Below are positions 32,104 through 44,089 of a DNA stretch of 64,000 nucleotides, one piece after another. Below the pieces are notes generated by a model, which had not been told where the DNA came from, made no database searches, and was given only the letters and a program-made list of their open reading frames with translations. Position 1 is the first letter of the stretch, and every line of letters begins with the position of its first letter. Location: NCBI GenBank assembly GCA_033980235.1, contig CM067076.1, positions 33,824,383 to 33,888,382 of the forward strand. The letters run 5' to 3'. Position numbers and translations under genes: made by a program. This DNA is from Diadema setosum. Taxonomy: Eukaryota > Echinodermata > Echinoidea > Diadematoida > Diadematidae.

Positions 32104-33400
32104 GGGAAAAGCCGAATCCCAACTCGCCCTACACGTGAATTGTTGATAGATGCAACACAACATAGGACCTATTGTGCTCTTTTGTCTCATTCAATCAAAT
32201 AGGAATGAAGAATTATGATTTTTTTTTTCTCTCGATAGTATTCAGGAATCAGGAAACAGGAATTCAGGAATTCAGTAATTAGGAAACCTACCTGTCTCTT
32301 TCAATGCTGGCAAGCAGACGATGAACTAATCCACGTACTGTGTACTATATGTACAGGGAACATGTCATGGAATCAATGTGGCATGACAGATAATCCACTG
32401 TTGACCACAACACAAACGCTTTATTTTCACCAGGAACTGGTATTTTTGACAGCGCCGTAAAAATAGGATTTCCGTTGCTGTTCTCGCCTCTGCTCCATGT
32501 AGACTTAAAAAAAAATAGGTCCTAGTTGGCTGCGATTAGAAGAGCGTCTTCAGTTCATTTGGCATCATCATTCATTGCTTGATATACGCCTAACTGGTTG
32601 TAGACTGTAGTCAAAGATAGAAAAAAATACCGAAATCATTTCTGCGTGACTTGTTGCTCGTATACCCTGCTGTGCTAGACCCATGCAGAATGTTACACGC
32701 CAATCTTTGTGCACAATGTGTAAATGGCACTTTTCATAACAACCCTACATAGAATTTTGAAGGATACTCGCTTGCTTTATCCTTGCCCATAAAGCGAGGA
32801 TTAGACAATCATGTCTGATCACTCACATTATCTTTTCGGTAGAACCGATAAACAAGATGACAAAGAATGCTCAGTGGAAACCAAAAGACGTCACGCTAGA
32901 GTTGGGAAAATAAAAGAACAGCAAACAACACAACAGAAATGCAAATCTGTCATCAAAAATGAATCCAGAATACTGATTCAATATGCGATGTTTGCCTCAC
33001 GCGTTAAACAATACTATGCCACAATAAAATATGACAAAGTTGAAGACATTTTCACTGCCTATTCATCCCATTTATGTTCTCATTATCATTTTGTTGTTGT
33101 TGCAAAAGTAATGTAGTAAAGTAGTTTGAATTGTCACATAGGTGTAAATTACCCCTTTTCACATATCAACCATCACTCCTACATCAGAAGATGAATAATT
33201 GTCATAGTAAAAGCCATTTTCACTGCCCGGGAGGCGTGGGGGTCCCTTTGACAATATTCTCCACATCCGCGTCCAAACACCTCAGAAATGGATCCTGCGT
33301 GGCGTGTTACGCGAGGTATTACGGCACATCAGCTTTACTCCATTTAAAACGTATTGCAATGTTTTACAACCGGAGTTATAGTGAGAGACCGAGGGTGGGG
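32102..33400. other. Gene-free stretch
   Basis: The longest open frame (32811-33116, 101 codons) has no recognisable domain and no support. I see nothing else. Confidence 0.5.
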
Positions 33401-33409
33401 GAGGGGGGG

Positions 33410-33622
33410 GGGGGCGTTTCATGAAGCATTTTGGTCGGATATTTTTCTGACAAGCTGTTGCAAGCTACTACTGAAATCTTTGGATCTGATTGGCTGAGAG
33501 CAAATTTGTCCGACAACTTTGTCGGACAAATCTGCTCGTAGCCAATCAGATGCAAGGATTTCACTACAGCTTGTAACAGTCTGTCACAAATATCCGACCA
33601 AAACACTTCATGAAATGCCCCC
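33410..33622. mobile_element. GTTTCATGAAG foldback MITE
   Basis: GCGTTTCATGAAGCATTTTG and CAAAACACTTCATGAAATGC are inverted ends. Inner arms around GATTGGCTGAG and AGCCAATCAG also pair. Confidence 0.75.
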
Positions 33623-34247
33623 TGGACATAATCACAGCAATGTCGCTGCTCCGGTGAACTACTCGCAGACTATCCCAGACCCAAGTTATATGTCTTTTTG
33701 ATAAGCTTCTTTCTGTCTTGCTTACCCGGCATGAATATGCCTGTAACTGCCACATATATAATAATGGTCAGCCAGGCCAGACACGTGGCTCAGACGGGTA
33801 TCTTTATATAAATAAAGGTTAGCACAAGGATGTGGACAATCTCTGAAATATGGTAGGCCTACACTAATTAATCTCGGAAGAAGACAGCCAGGGTTAGCCG
33901 ACCTCCAAACTGGTCACATGACATGTCGTCCTACCACAGAATACGGAAAAGTTATACCCTAAAATGGCGTCATCAAGGACGTCAGATAAACCTAAATACA
34001 TCAATGTAAGTGGGGTGTAGATCGTCATGCTATTATATCAAGAGCAATACTCCGAATGGCATTTTGATAAAATGCGTCCTACACATATAGTTAGAAGACA
34101 ACAACAATCAAAGTAACACTTTCCTGACATACAACAAGAAATGAATTCAAACACAAGTAACATTTAATAGTATTTAATCCATAACTTTAAATACTGATCT
34201 TTGATATCATTCTTCTAAATTACACTTTGCTGAATGTCGAAATTGTA

Positions 34248-34714
34248 TTAAAGGAGACCTCCGGATGATTTTCAAATTTTTACATTTGAACATATATAAA
34301 TTAGTTATACTGGGTACAGAGTTTCAGGATTTATAATGATTGGGATGAAAAATAAGAATGTTTTCGAAGTTTATAACAAATTGCAATGAACAAGGATGAT
34401 GACATGGCAGCCTCACCATAAGAATGCATGAGATGTGGCTCAAAGAAGCAGCACAAAAGAAGAAGGCATGTATAGATTATACACAGGTGAGCTTGCAAGC
34501 ATGCGGTATTGTAATGGAATGACACTTCTACATTTCTGAGATATGTGAGGCTCCTATGTCATCATCTTTGTTCAGTGTAGTTTGTTTAAGGTTTTTGAAA
34601 GTACTGTTTCTCTGCTCAAGAACCACAATAAATTCTACAAATCTATACATGAAGCTGTTGATTTATGTACTACATGATGTGAAATTATGAAAATCGTCCG
34701 GAATGCCCCTTTAA
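34248..34714. mobile_element. TTAA MITE with CCGGATGATTTTCA arms
   Basis: TTAAAGGAGACCTCCGGATG at the left and CATTCCGG-type GTCCGGAATGCCCCTTTAA at the right, bounded by TTAA. Confidence 0.7.
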
Positions 34715-35700
34715 GGATCCATTTTGACGATGCCTGACGCTGTCTTAAACGCGGCTGCTGAGTATAGCAATTTAGTGATAATGGAGAGTGACCCCCCCCC
34801 CCCCCCGGGTTCCACCAATCACTGATCAGCTAAATGAACGTATTCTTCGTAAGTTGGAGTTCACACAGAAGTGTGCAATACACTCATTTTTCACTTTTTC
34901 AATTCAATAACTTTGTAATTATGAAAAGGATGTCATGCAGGTTAAGCATTTTTTAGTTTAGCTATTACCGGCCGAGTGCTAATACTAAGCACGACCGTGA
35001 GATTAATGCTGGAATCGTGAGAAGCTAAATGGCTTAGAGGACCCAAAAATGCACGTCTCCAGCCCCACCACCAGTCAACACAAGGCATGGAACAAGGTCT
35101 AGCGAAGGTCTTTTTGTTCCATCACGACATTGACGACTTCCTCTTCAGCGATATATACTTTCAATTTCAATTTCAAATTCATTTTCATATTTCTCAATGG
35201 AACATGAATTAGGTATAACGATATAATAATGATACATCCTGTCCAGCTTACATGTAAAATAAAAACATTGAACATGGTTGCCGATGTCTAAAAGATTCGA
35301 CCAAAGTAAAATTCTATAGAGAAATACGATGGAACCTACTTAAAAACGAACTTGTTGAGTATACCTCAACAAAATTAGCCCAGTGTGAAAAACAAGATAA
35401 GCAGCACGGGTACAACATATTTATGACGAAACTAAGGAAAACCGACCATTAATACTCGGGATATACAGTGTAGAGTCTTCCCAAATACAATCATAGGACA
35501 ACAGATAACGTGCTGCACACGAATTAGCAGTAGCTATACATGATAGCAGTATTGACAAATGCGTATGAAAAACTATGAGATGTAGACTCCCATGAGCCCA
35601 GGTTGATGATCTGGGTGATGGCTTGCTCTCATTCTATAATTATTTTAAGTGTTCACATGGTTTATTTTGATTCATGGGTTTTCTAATCGTTCAAGTCTTG
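34715..35700. other. Gene-free stretch
   Basis: Holds a C run at 34793-34807 and a short ATTTCA-type repeat at 35159-35185. No gene seen. Confidence 0.5.
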
Positions 35701-36480
35701 ATTGATTAGAAGTGTTAGTACAACTTGCTCATTGAAGACGAACAGTCAAGCTGTCCGGAACGTCGAGTCTTCTCTCTTTGCTCTTTGTCTCTTCTGGTTC
35801 ACAGTGTCCTTTTCAGGACTCACATGCACATTTTCAAGAAAGAATACCTCTAGTCTTTCTTACTCTCCATCTCGTGTCTCACCTCTCCCTCTTCACTTAT
35901 CTACTATCTCCTCTTCCAACAATCCTTTTCAGTACTTACCACATGGTGAACCATAAAACTCAACATTCGTTATCGACACCACCATGTAAACGTCCACCTT
36001 CAAAGATCATATAACATCTCATTCTTTTATACTGACGATGGCAACAACTTTCGAAATATGATACCACACCACTATGATGTACATTGAGTGAGGTAAAAGT
36101 TTGCATGGTAGTAAAGTAAATGTTAAGGTTTATTAAGTTTGTTCTTCACCATGCGGGTAGGCCTGAAAGGGTCTGTTTGGTTAGTCAAGAGAGAGGGGGT
36201 ATAGAACGGTTTAAAGGTATGAGTCTGAAGACGGAGTCTGTATCTCCGTTGTGCCAATGCTAGCTTGCGATAGTCGACGGTTCCAAGACTTCCAAGAAAG
36301 AATACCTCCTTCATTTCTCCCTCCTCTGCTTCCCTTCACCTTTCTTCCAACTTCTACTTCATTTTTTTTTTGTCCTCACTCCCACTCTTTTCATCACCAT
36401 CACTTTCTCCTATGCCTATCATATACCTGTTTTTTTCTCTCAACACTAAAACAGATTTGTTTCTTTTTTTCCGGTCTCAT
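35700..36480 (+). repeat. Two related CT-rich repeat tails with CAAGAAAGAATACCTC
   Basis: CAAGAAAGAATACCTC occurs near 35836 and 36292, each followed by a CT-rich tract. An upstream hairpin-like GACGAACAGTCAAGCTGTCC and ACTGACGATGGCAACAACTT suggest decayed Penelope-like or other retroelement ends. The family is uncertain. Confidence 0.35.
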
Positions 36481-36500
36481 CACCTGTGGAACCGTACCCC

Positions 36501-36588
36501 TATGATGATGATGATGATGATGATGATGATAACAATAATAATAATGATAATAATCATGATGATAATAATAATAACAATCATAATAATG

Positions 36589-36639
<51 letters not shown>

Positions 36640-36690
36640 TTAATAATAACAATAACAAAAATAATAATAGTAATGATAAATAAGAATAAA
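36501..36690 (+). repeat. ATG/AAT trinucleotide microsatellite
   Basis: GATGAT units pass into AATAAT units; the long poly-N and poly-I frames are artefacts. Confidence 0.95.
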
Positions 36691-36997
36691 GATAGCATTA
36701 ACAATAATATAGACAAATTGTATTCTTCGAATCTATGTGGTGCATACCTAAAAAAAGACACTGGTTACAAGAACGTCGAACAATAACCTCCGGCCCGAAA
36801 GGGTAGAGAAACCAATAGGTACTTCGAAAAATCTCTTGTGAATCGCAAGACAGCATTGAGCATGCGATGACATACTTTAACCCGAGAAAAGTTCTCCGTG
36901 ATAGCAACAACTTGTTGACAATATCTCAAGTGTTCTTTTGATAAAATAATGTTAACATGTTTATACAAGCCCTACATTAAATCAACTTTATATAAAA

Positions 36998-38037
36998 ACT
37001 AGATATATCGCTACGGCGACTGATATGCCTCCGCCATCATGCATGGTTCTCCTAATAGGTCTATAGTACAATGTCTTGACAATGTGTGATGACAGTTTCA
37101 CACAATTGGCAAAATATTAAAATGACAGGTTTGCCACAAATGTGCTGAATGTTCACTTTCCTAGAACTAGGTTCAATTGGATGAATTATTCAAATGTCAG
37201 AGTGCAGGTATTTGGGGAACTAATGATTTCTACTTGACTTTTGACCCTTTTAGAAGTTTATGCTTTGAGTAATTTTCAAGGTATTGAGAAAAAGTATAAT
37301 TTCAGTATCAAATGGGAAAATAGCATTATCTAAACCTGGTCTTTGACCGTTGACCTCACAGTTCCACAGAGAATCACTGTTAGGTAGAACATGCATAAAT
37401 ATGTAAGTTTCATGATGATACCTTGAGTTACTTTCGAGATATGGAGGAAAAAGTGCAATTTAGCACTTTCACTTGACCTTTGACCTTTGACCTTTGACCT
37501 TTTGGCAAGAAACTTCCCAAAAAATATATATTGGGTAATACATGCCATACATCCAGTTTAAAAAAAACAAAAAAACTTTCAGGCATATTGCATTTTAAGG
37601 AAAGTAGTGATATTTTGAGGAGTTGACCTTGACCTTTGACCCCCCTGACCTTTGACCCATGACCCCAACTTCCCTAGATAATCACTGCCCATCGGTACAA
37701 GCATATATACTAAGTTCTATGAAGATACCTTGAACCATCTGCAAGATATGGAGAAATATGTGGAATTTCAATTTTTTTTTCACAAAATAACCTGTGACCT
37801 TTGACCTTTGACCCTGTGACCCTAAAATCCACACAAAGTATTATCCCCCAAGGATATACCCTCATACCAAGTTTGATGTAAAACCACCACACGGTTCTTG
37901 AGATATCGACAAAAACAAAACGGGACGGACGGACGTACGGACGGACGGACGGACGGACGGACGGACGGACGGACGGACGGACGGACGGACGACCCGAAAA
38001 CATAATGCCTCCGGCCACTTCGTTGCGGAGGCATAAA
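36998..38037 (+). mobile_element. TGACCTTTGACC / GGACn repeat element
   Basis: ATATGCCTCCGCC at the left and GCGGAGGCATAA at the right are inverted. Inside, TTGACCTTTGACC words cluster at 37474-37503, 37623-37666 and 37794-37823, and a GGAC minisatellite fills 37920-37990. I recall this arrangement as a common repeat of marine invertebrates. Confidence 0.75.
37920..37990 (+). repeat. GGAC tetranucleotide minisatellite
   Basis: Uninterrupted GGAC/ACGG units; they give a false VRPS repeat frame on the minus strand. Confidence 0.95.
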
Positions 38038-38291
38038 AACAACAAATATACTGATCAAAGAATGCCGATATGCATGGATCATTGACAGAGGTATTCTTGC
38101 TCCCACTTCTGTGGCTCTAAGTGTAAGAAAAAAGAAATTATACAATAATAACTGTAATTTCAACCCTTTATCACAGAAGATTCGTTGCTGTGTTCGTGTC
38201 TATACACACTATACAAAATTATAAGCACTGATAAGGGATCTTTCCGAGATTATTGTGACCTCTATATCTCCACCAGTCTTGATCGACCATT

Positions 38292-38294
<3 letters not shown>

Positions 38295-38332
<38 letters not shown>
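38295..38332 (+). repeat. GT microsatellite
   Basis: About 18 GT units. Confidence 0.9.
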
Positions 38333-38333
<1 letters not shown>

Positions 38334-38399
38334 AGTGTTAGTAAACTCTTGCAACCAACAAGAAATTCAATGCAAGGATCTTTAAGGACATGGTAAAAT

Positions 38400-39365
38400 A
38401 CATGATAACTTACTGTGTTGTGTTGATTATACCATGATCATGCATCACTTAGGTGATAGCTGCCAAAAGAATCTTAGTAGTATAGCTACCAATAATATAT
38501 AGGCCTACTGCTATTTTTCTTCAGATTACGTGGACCCCCCCTCGCGTTAAAACGATAAAGAAAATCTTCAAAACCATTTTGTCGATGTCTTGACAAAGAC
38601 TGACAATCACTGCATGCTATAGGCCTATATTAGTAGTTTCATTAACAATAGACATTGGAATGCACATTCCCGATAAAAGTGAGCATACGTGATCTACGTC
38701 ACGCTTCATACATGGTATACCATGCATTCATGTGTTTATAGGTCATGTAGGTATGGTATGTATACGGTATGCATAATAGGTATAGGCCTACCCACCATGT
38801 CCATAAAAATCTTACAGCCCTCTTAGTATGAAGCACATACTTAACTCAAGGTAATTTATAGGGATTGTTGTATCACCACATAAATAATATTGTGCTGGAG
38901 GCTGAACAGCGTTAAGAAGGATTACACGCATGTGACGAGAAATGTGACTCTCGTCTGGGTTTCGCAGCCGGATTTGTGGTAAATCGCCCAAAGTCAGTCA
39001 CACGGTGGTCACATTTAGGTCTACTTTGGAACTTTAATCATTACAAAATATACATACTTCAACAGCAGAGCGACGGCTGCACCGCGATTGTGGAACGATA
39101 TAGGCCTACCACGATTCATCCGCATTCCCCATCCCTTTAATGTCTTCAAGAAGAATACTTTTCTTTTTAATGCTAATCTGTGACTGAATTTTGTTGTAAA
39201 GTGCTGTGAAATCAGTCATTGACTGTGTAAGAGTGCTATATAAATAAACCGATTGTATTATGTTGTTATACATCATCAACAACACGTCGATGGGAGCTCA
39301 GACATCAGACTACACCATGCACTAAATTGGAATACAGGTTGTGTCAAAAAGGCTGCGCCAAAACT
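38400..39365. other. Gene-free stretch
   Basis: No coding frame, RNA gene or clear repeat that I can support. Confidence 0.5.
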
Positions 39366-39369
39366 GTTA

Positions 39370-39597
39370 CAATAATAATATAGGTCTTATTTACCCAGAA
39401 TATATCCTCTTCAGTGTTACCACTGCTCTCCCAGAGGGCACTGCTATTATTATTACACTAGCATTGCAGGTACCCGTTAACACCTGGGTCGAGTGGGACA
39501 TAGTGCGTACAAACATCTTGTCCAAGGACGTAAGCACTGGACGGAATTCGAACTCGGGTCCTCCGATCCGGAGTCGGGAGTCTGACATGCCATCCAG
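39370..39597 (-). mobile_element. tRNA-derived SINE, minus strand
   Basis: On the minus strand GAGTTCGAATTCCGTCC is the B box, followed by CTTGGACAAGATGTTT and a body matching the 28.5-kb and 40.8-kb copies. Confidence 0.8.
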
Positions 39598-39665
39598 CAT
39601 GATATTACTCATCATGTGCTTCGACAAAAGCGAGCATCACTGATAAGGACTTAAGCGCTTTCAAA

Positions 39666-40455
39666 CAGGAAATACTCAATCCTCCTGCACTTAGCTCCCT
39701 CTTTCCAATGTGATGGCAACAATGAATTTGTGTGACTGAAATTAGACCAGCGAATCTAGATGCAGTGCAAAACTGACAATTTTAACAGCAAAAAGTTTAA
39801 AAGCACGCTGAAACATGATTTAGCGGAGTACTTATTTGAAGGATCAAAATATTCCAGAATGAAAGACAGAAAAGCAACATGGCAAATGTGTATACCAGAC
39901 AAATATGAGGTTTTCATAGGAGTACCTAATTTTCATTCTTTTTGACTTTGCGCCTTTATGATGGGAACACACTTCGAAATTAAATATTTTAAACAAATCT
40001 CCCCTTTTACAGAATGCAATATGTTCGCCGTCAATTTGTTAACCCCAGCAAGCTCTCAAATCAGGAAATACTCCCTCCTCCTGCACTTAGCTCCCTCTTT
40101 CCAATGTGATGGCAACAATGAATTCGTGTGCCTGAAATTGGAGCAGCGAATATTGATGCAGTGCAAAACTGACAATTCTAACAGCAAAAAGTTTAAAAGC
40201 ACGCTGAAACATGATTTAGTGGAGTACTTATTTGAAAGATCAAAATATTCCAGAATGAAAGACAGAAAAGCAACATGGCAAATGTGTATACCAGACAAAT
40301 ATGAGGTTTTCATAGGAGGACCTAATTTTCATTCTTTTTGAATTTGCGCCTTTATGATAGGAACACACTTCGAAATTAAATATTTTAAACAAATCTCCCC
40401 TTTTACAGAATGCAATATGTTCGTCGTCAATTTGTTAATCCCAGCAAGCACTACA
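39666..40455 (+). repeat. 396-bp direct tandem duplication
   Basis: CAGGAAATACTC recurs at 40062 and the copies are highly similar. The second copy keeps a 127-codon frame (39958-40341) that the first breaks with a stop (TGTGACTG against TGTGCCTG). Both end IPDKYEVFIG...FHSF. I do not recognise the peptide. Confidence 0.8.
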
Positions 40456-40811
40456 TAATCTTAAATCAATGTGGGGGGGGGGGGGGGCTAAAATCCCAAT
40501 GAACAATGTGAAATTGCCTGTATTAACAGTCGGGTCGACTTAAATCATCCGTGACAACCTAACGAACAAGGCTTTGGTACAGTAGCCAGGTACATACCAA
40601 ATTATTTACTTTGTCATGCTCCGTATCGACCTACGCTATCCATGTATTTATTTATAATAATAACCTGAACAATGCGCCATGTTCAAAGAACCAGTGAAGT
40701 GTGATCTTTGGATCTAACAGATTATTAACTTCCTAGTATACCTAAACGTATGCTCTCGAGTTTTATAAAATAAGCAACATTGCCTGATCTGTTCATATGT
40801 GAAGTATGTAG

Positions 40812-41067
40812 TGGGGGCGCTGTGGGAAAGTGGATGAGACTCCTGACTAGGGTACAAGCCGAAGGACTCGAGTTCGTTTCTCGCCCATTGCTTTCGTCTT
40901 TGGACAGTGGTTACCCACAATGTCCCTCTCGACCCAGGCGTAAAAATGGGTACTTGGCATCGGGGTAACAATAATGGCAGGCCCTCTGGTAGAGCAGTGG
41001 CAATGCTGAAGAGGCTACGCCCCGCGTGGTGGATAAAGAGGACCTTATTGTTAAGTGCTGCTTTACA
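40812..41067 (+). mobile_element. tRNA-derived SINE, near complete
   Basis: An A-box-like GTGGGAAAGTGGATGAGACT and B-box-like GAGTTCGTTTCTCGCC precede a body shared with the 28.5-kb and 39.4-kb copies. Confidence 0.8.
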
Positions 41068-41520
41068 TATTAAGTACACGTGTATATACCAACACGTGAC
41101 CAATGTCCTATGAGAAAAAAAAAATCATGTTTTGGACACCTTGTAGAACGTTTACATCATATGTTATGTAGGCAGAACTGGGCGACTGTTGACAGAGAAC
41201 ATGTGGTAGCGTGGTGACCTGCTGGTCCTCTTGTAGGATTTTGCACGATATCATATTACAAAACATCAGTGGAAGTTTTTTTTTTTTGTAACATTTTTTT
41301 GTTCAATTTTTGGTTTGCTTAATTGTTTTATGGTGGTATACAGTTGGTGAAAAGCGGCTCCATTTCAATTTGATAGATCTTATTCATTTGTCACAGCTAC
41401 CAAGAATTTATTCAACACAAAAGGAAACATTGCAAAAGGAAAGAAAAATTTGCCCAGTATGATACTCCATTGATAGCGGAGTCATAAAATAGAAACTTCT
41501 GTTAAACGCATTTTCTAGTA

Positions 41521-44085
41521 CGCCTACACCCCTCTCTTTATATGGCCCATTCTCAGTAAAAGCGTTCAAATACGGAATTTTGGTGTCGCCGACATTCCAT
41601 GACAGTTTGCGGTTCCCTGAAACCTATTAGATACTATTTAAATGTTTATAATATATCACGAGGACTTTATTTGTTAAAAATAAACACGATCAAATGCGGT
41701 TGTCTGCCTTTTTGTATAAAATTTTGCTGTTAAACTTCGTTAAGACCCCCAAAACGCAGTGTCGCCGGCTATTTCAGAATTATGTTTTATTGCTCCTCTC
41801 CGTCCACAAACATACTTTCCAAATATCATTTTCATGGACGATGAGCATATCATATGTGCTAATCACAATACTCAAAAAGTTCCAAAATTTATGTTGACTT
41901 CTTTTTTATAGCCTTTTGAAACCTGTCGCCAAATTCACCGCCAGATACGTTACCACTTTCTTTAGTGTTACAGCATTGCGAAAATAACAAGACTATGTAA
42001 TGACCCTGTGTATATGAAACCCTGAGGATATACTTCATACACTACAAGTACTTAGATTTTTTGTGCAACAGCTCCTTATTGAGAATACAGTACAGTGTTT
42101 GAAATATCGGTTTTCTACACTTTTATTTGGACAGATACGTTACATACTTTTCACGCCACCCACTGCGACAGATATTGCAACGTCAGACAAATTGTATATT
42201 ATACATTACTCCTGGGAATGACGCATCGAATCAACATTAAAGTTTAGTACAAGTGAGAAATATTTGGTAGATATCGCTCTCATAATAATATGATCGACCA
42301 TATACGTTACCACAGATACGTTACCCCAGATACGTGACCGAATTTTGCTCATTGGTCTTGTGCTTTCTGGGGATCAAATCTGGTCAAAATTCATCCCTAC
42401 ACATTACATGCTTCGTTTTGTTGGACCTCAGGATTATATTCTTACACCAAAAGGACAGAGAGGTGAAAAAGAGCAACACTTCCTTATGATTTTTCTTTGT
42501 GCGTCAGTGTCTCACAACTTAATGCCAAGTTTTCCGACAGATACGTTACCACATAATCAAAATGCTGAAAAGAAATTGTAAATGTTTTTACAAACATATC
42601 GTTGTGTTCTCATAAACTCCAAAGTTCTATTCTATAAAACCCAGCCACTTTCATATTCTATGCAACAACTTTGAACGTTTATTTTACAGGACGAAGCTAA
42701 GATTCAGCATATCAGTTTTTTCCTTTTCAGATTTAGCAGATACGTTACGTATAATTCAGGGCACCCACGGTGACAAATAATGTTATGTAAAACAAAGTGT
42801 TCATAAAACAATTCTGCATAGAATGACGCTTCCATAAAAAATTAAAGTTATGTTCAAATGAAGAAAATTCAGTAGAAATTGCTCTGTAACTTCACCGACA
42901 GACTCATTTACGGTACGCCAGATACGTTACCAAACTTTGAAAGAGTAAAAAAGTAGTTTATGAAACGCTTCCGAGAAAAGTTTCAGTGTTCTGTTGCATA
43001 ATTATTCTAGTGTTTTTCAAAATATGAAGAACTACTCAAGATTCATTGATAAGTTGAACAATTATTTATTCATTTTCATTAAAAGGGATGAGCCAAATAC
43101 GTTACCATAGGTCAAACAACTGTTTAGCATATCGAGTTCATAGAGACTGTACCTACTTCCGTCTAAGTGCCTGCAAAATATATTTTTTAAACCTTGTTTG
43201 CATTATCCATCAAAACTTAATGAATATTTATAGTCAGATGGATAAATACATTCAGACGTAAGATGAGAATATTCTGTGAATGAAGAACTCAGCTTTCACA
43301 TTTAGGGCTCTTTTCCACTACATTTCATAGTTTAAATATTACGTACAATGTTTAAAACGGTTAATTTGGGCTTACATCATTCATTTTTACATCAATTCAT
43401 GAGGTAAATAATTAAAGAGGTGATATTTATTAATTCATACACAACTAAAATTATTACTTATATTTTACCAGATACGTTACCAAAGGTGATTCGATGTTTT
43501 TCAATAGTTATTTCCCCAGGAAAGCAATTCATATTTGTTTCCTGTGGAAATTCCAGATCGGATCGTTCCCTTTGCATGATTTGTGGGATTCGAAACTTTA
43601 TTTGTAAGCGAAATTTGCTAAAAATACAAAGTGAATCTTAAGGTTATATTCCATTTCAGCAAAAGCATATTTCAACCTACCACACAGAAATAATTTCTAC
43701 CAATTAGCAAGGGATGACAACATCTTTACCTCTTGAAAAACCCCAATATATTTAGGGGGGACAGATGTCTTTTCATGAACAGAAATTGGATCAAAACAAT
43801 AAATTTAATTCAAAGTTAGGAGTCCATTACAACATGTAAATTTGCGGTAACGTATCTGATTGGTGATCAAAAATCATATATGATGCTCTATTTCAATTCA
43901 TTTTTACTCAATGAAATGGCCATCATTTAGAATGTTCCACTTTTTGTTTCGTATTTGACCGGTTTTGAAGTTTCCGAAAACACATCTTTGAATGTATTAC
44001 TTTGTGGTTGATTTTTCGGTTTTACTCACATGGAATTGAACACTTAATCTGAGAATGGCCTATATGTCCTCCTACGGCAGTCAGT
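41521..44085. mobile_element. 2.5-kb element with CAGATACGTTACC iterons at ~188-bp spacing
   Basis: TATGGCCCATTCTCAG (41541) and CTGAGAATGGCCTATA (44049) form imperfect TIRs that extend inward (GTTCAAATAC and GAATTGAAC). CAGATACGTTACC or a near match starts at 41942, 42132, 42313, 42327, 42538, 42737, 42919, 43094 and 43469, and inverted at 43846. Longer segments (GAATGACGC...ATTAAAGTT) repeat about 605 bp apart. There is no ORF over 80 codons. Confidence 0.65.
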
Positions 44086-44089
44086 GTTT

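Noticed and set aside
32811..33116. 101-codon charged frame
   Set aside because: No domain, codon signal, splice context or repeat of the frame elsewhere; left as chance.
37710..38163. VRPSVRPS repeat protein frames
   Set aside because: Translation of the GGAC minisatellite.
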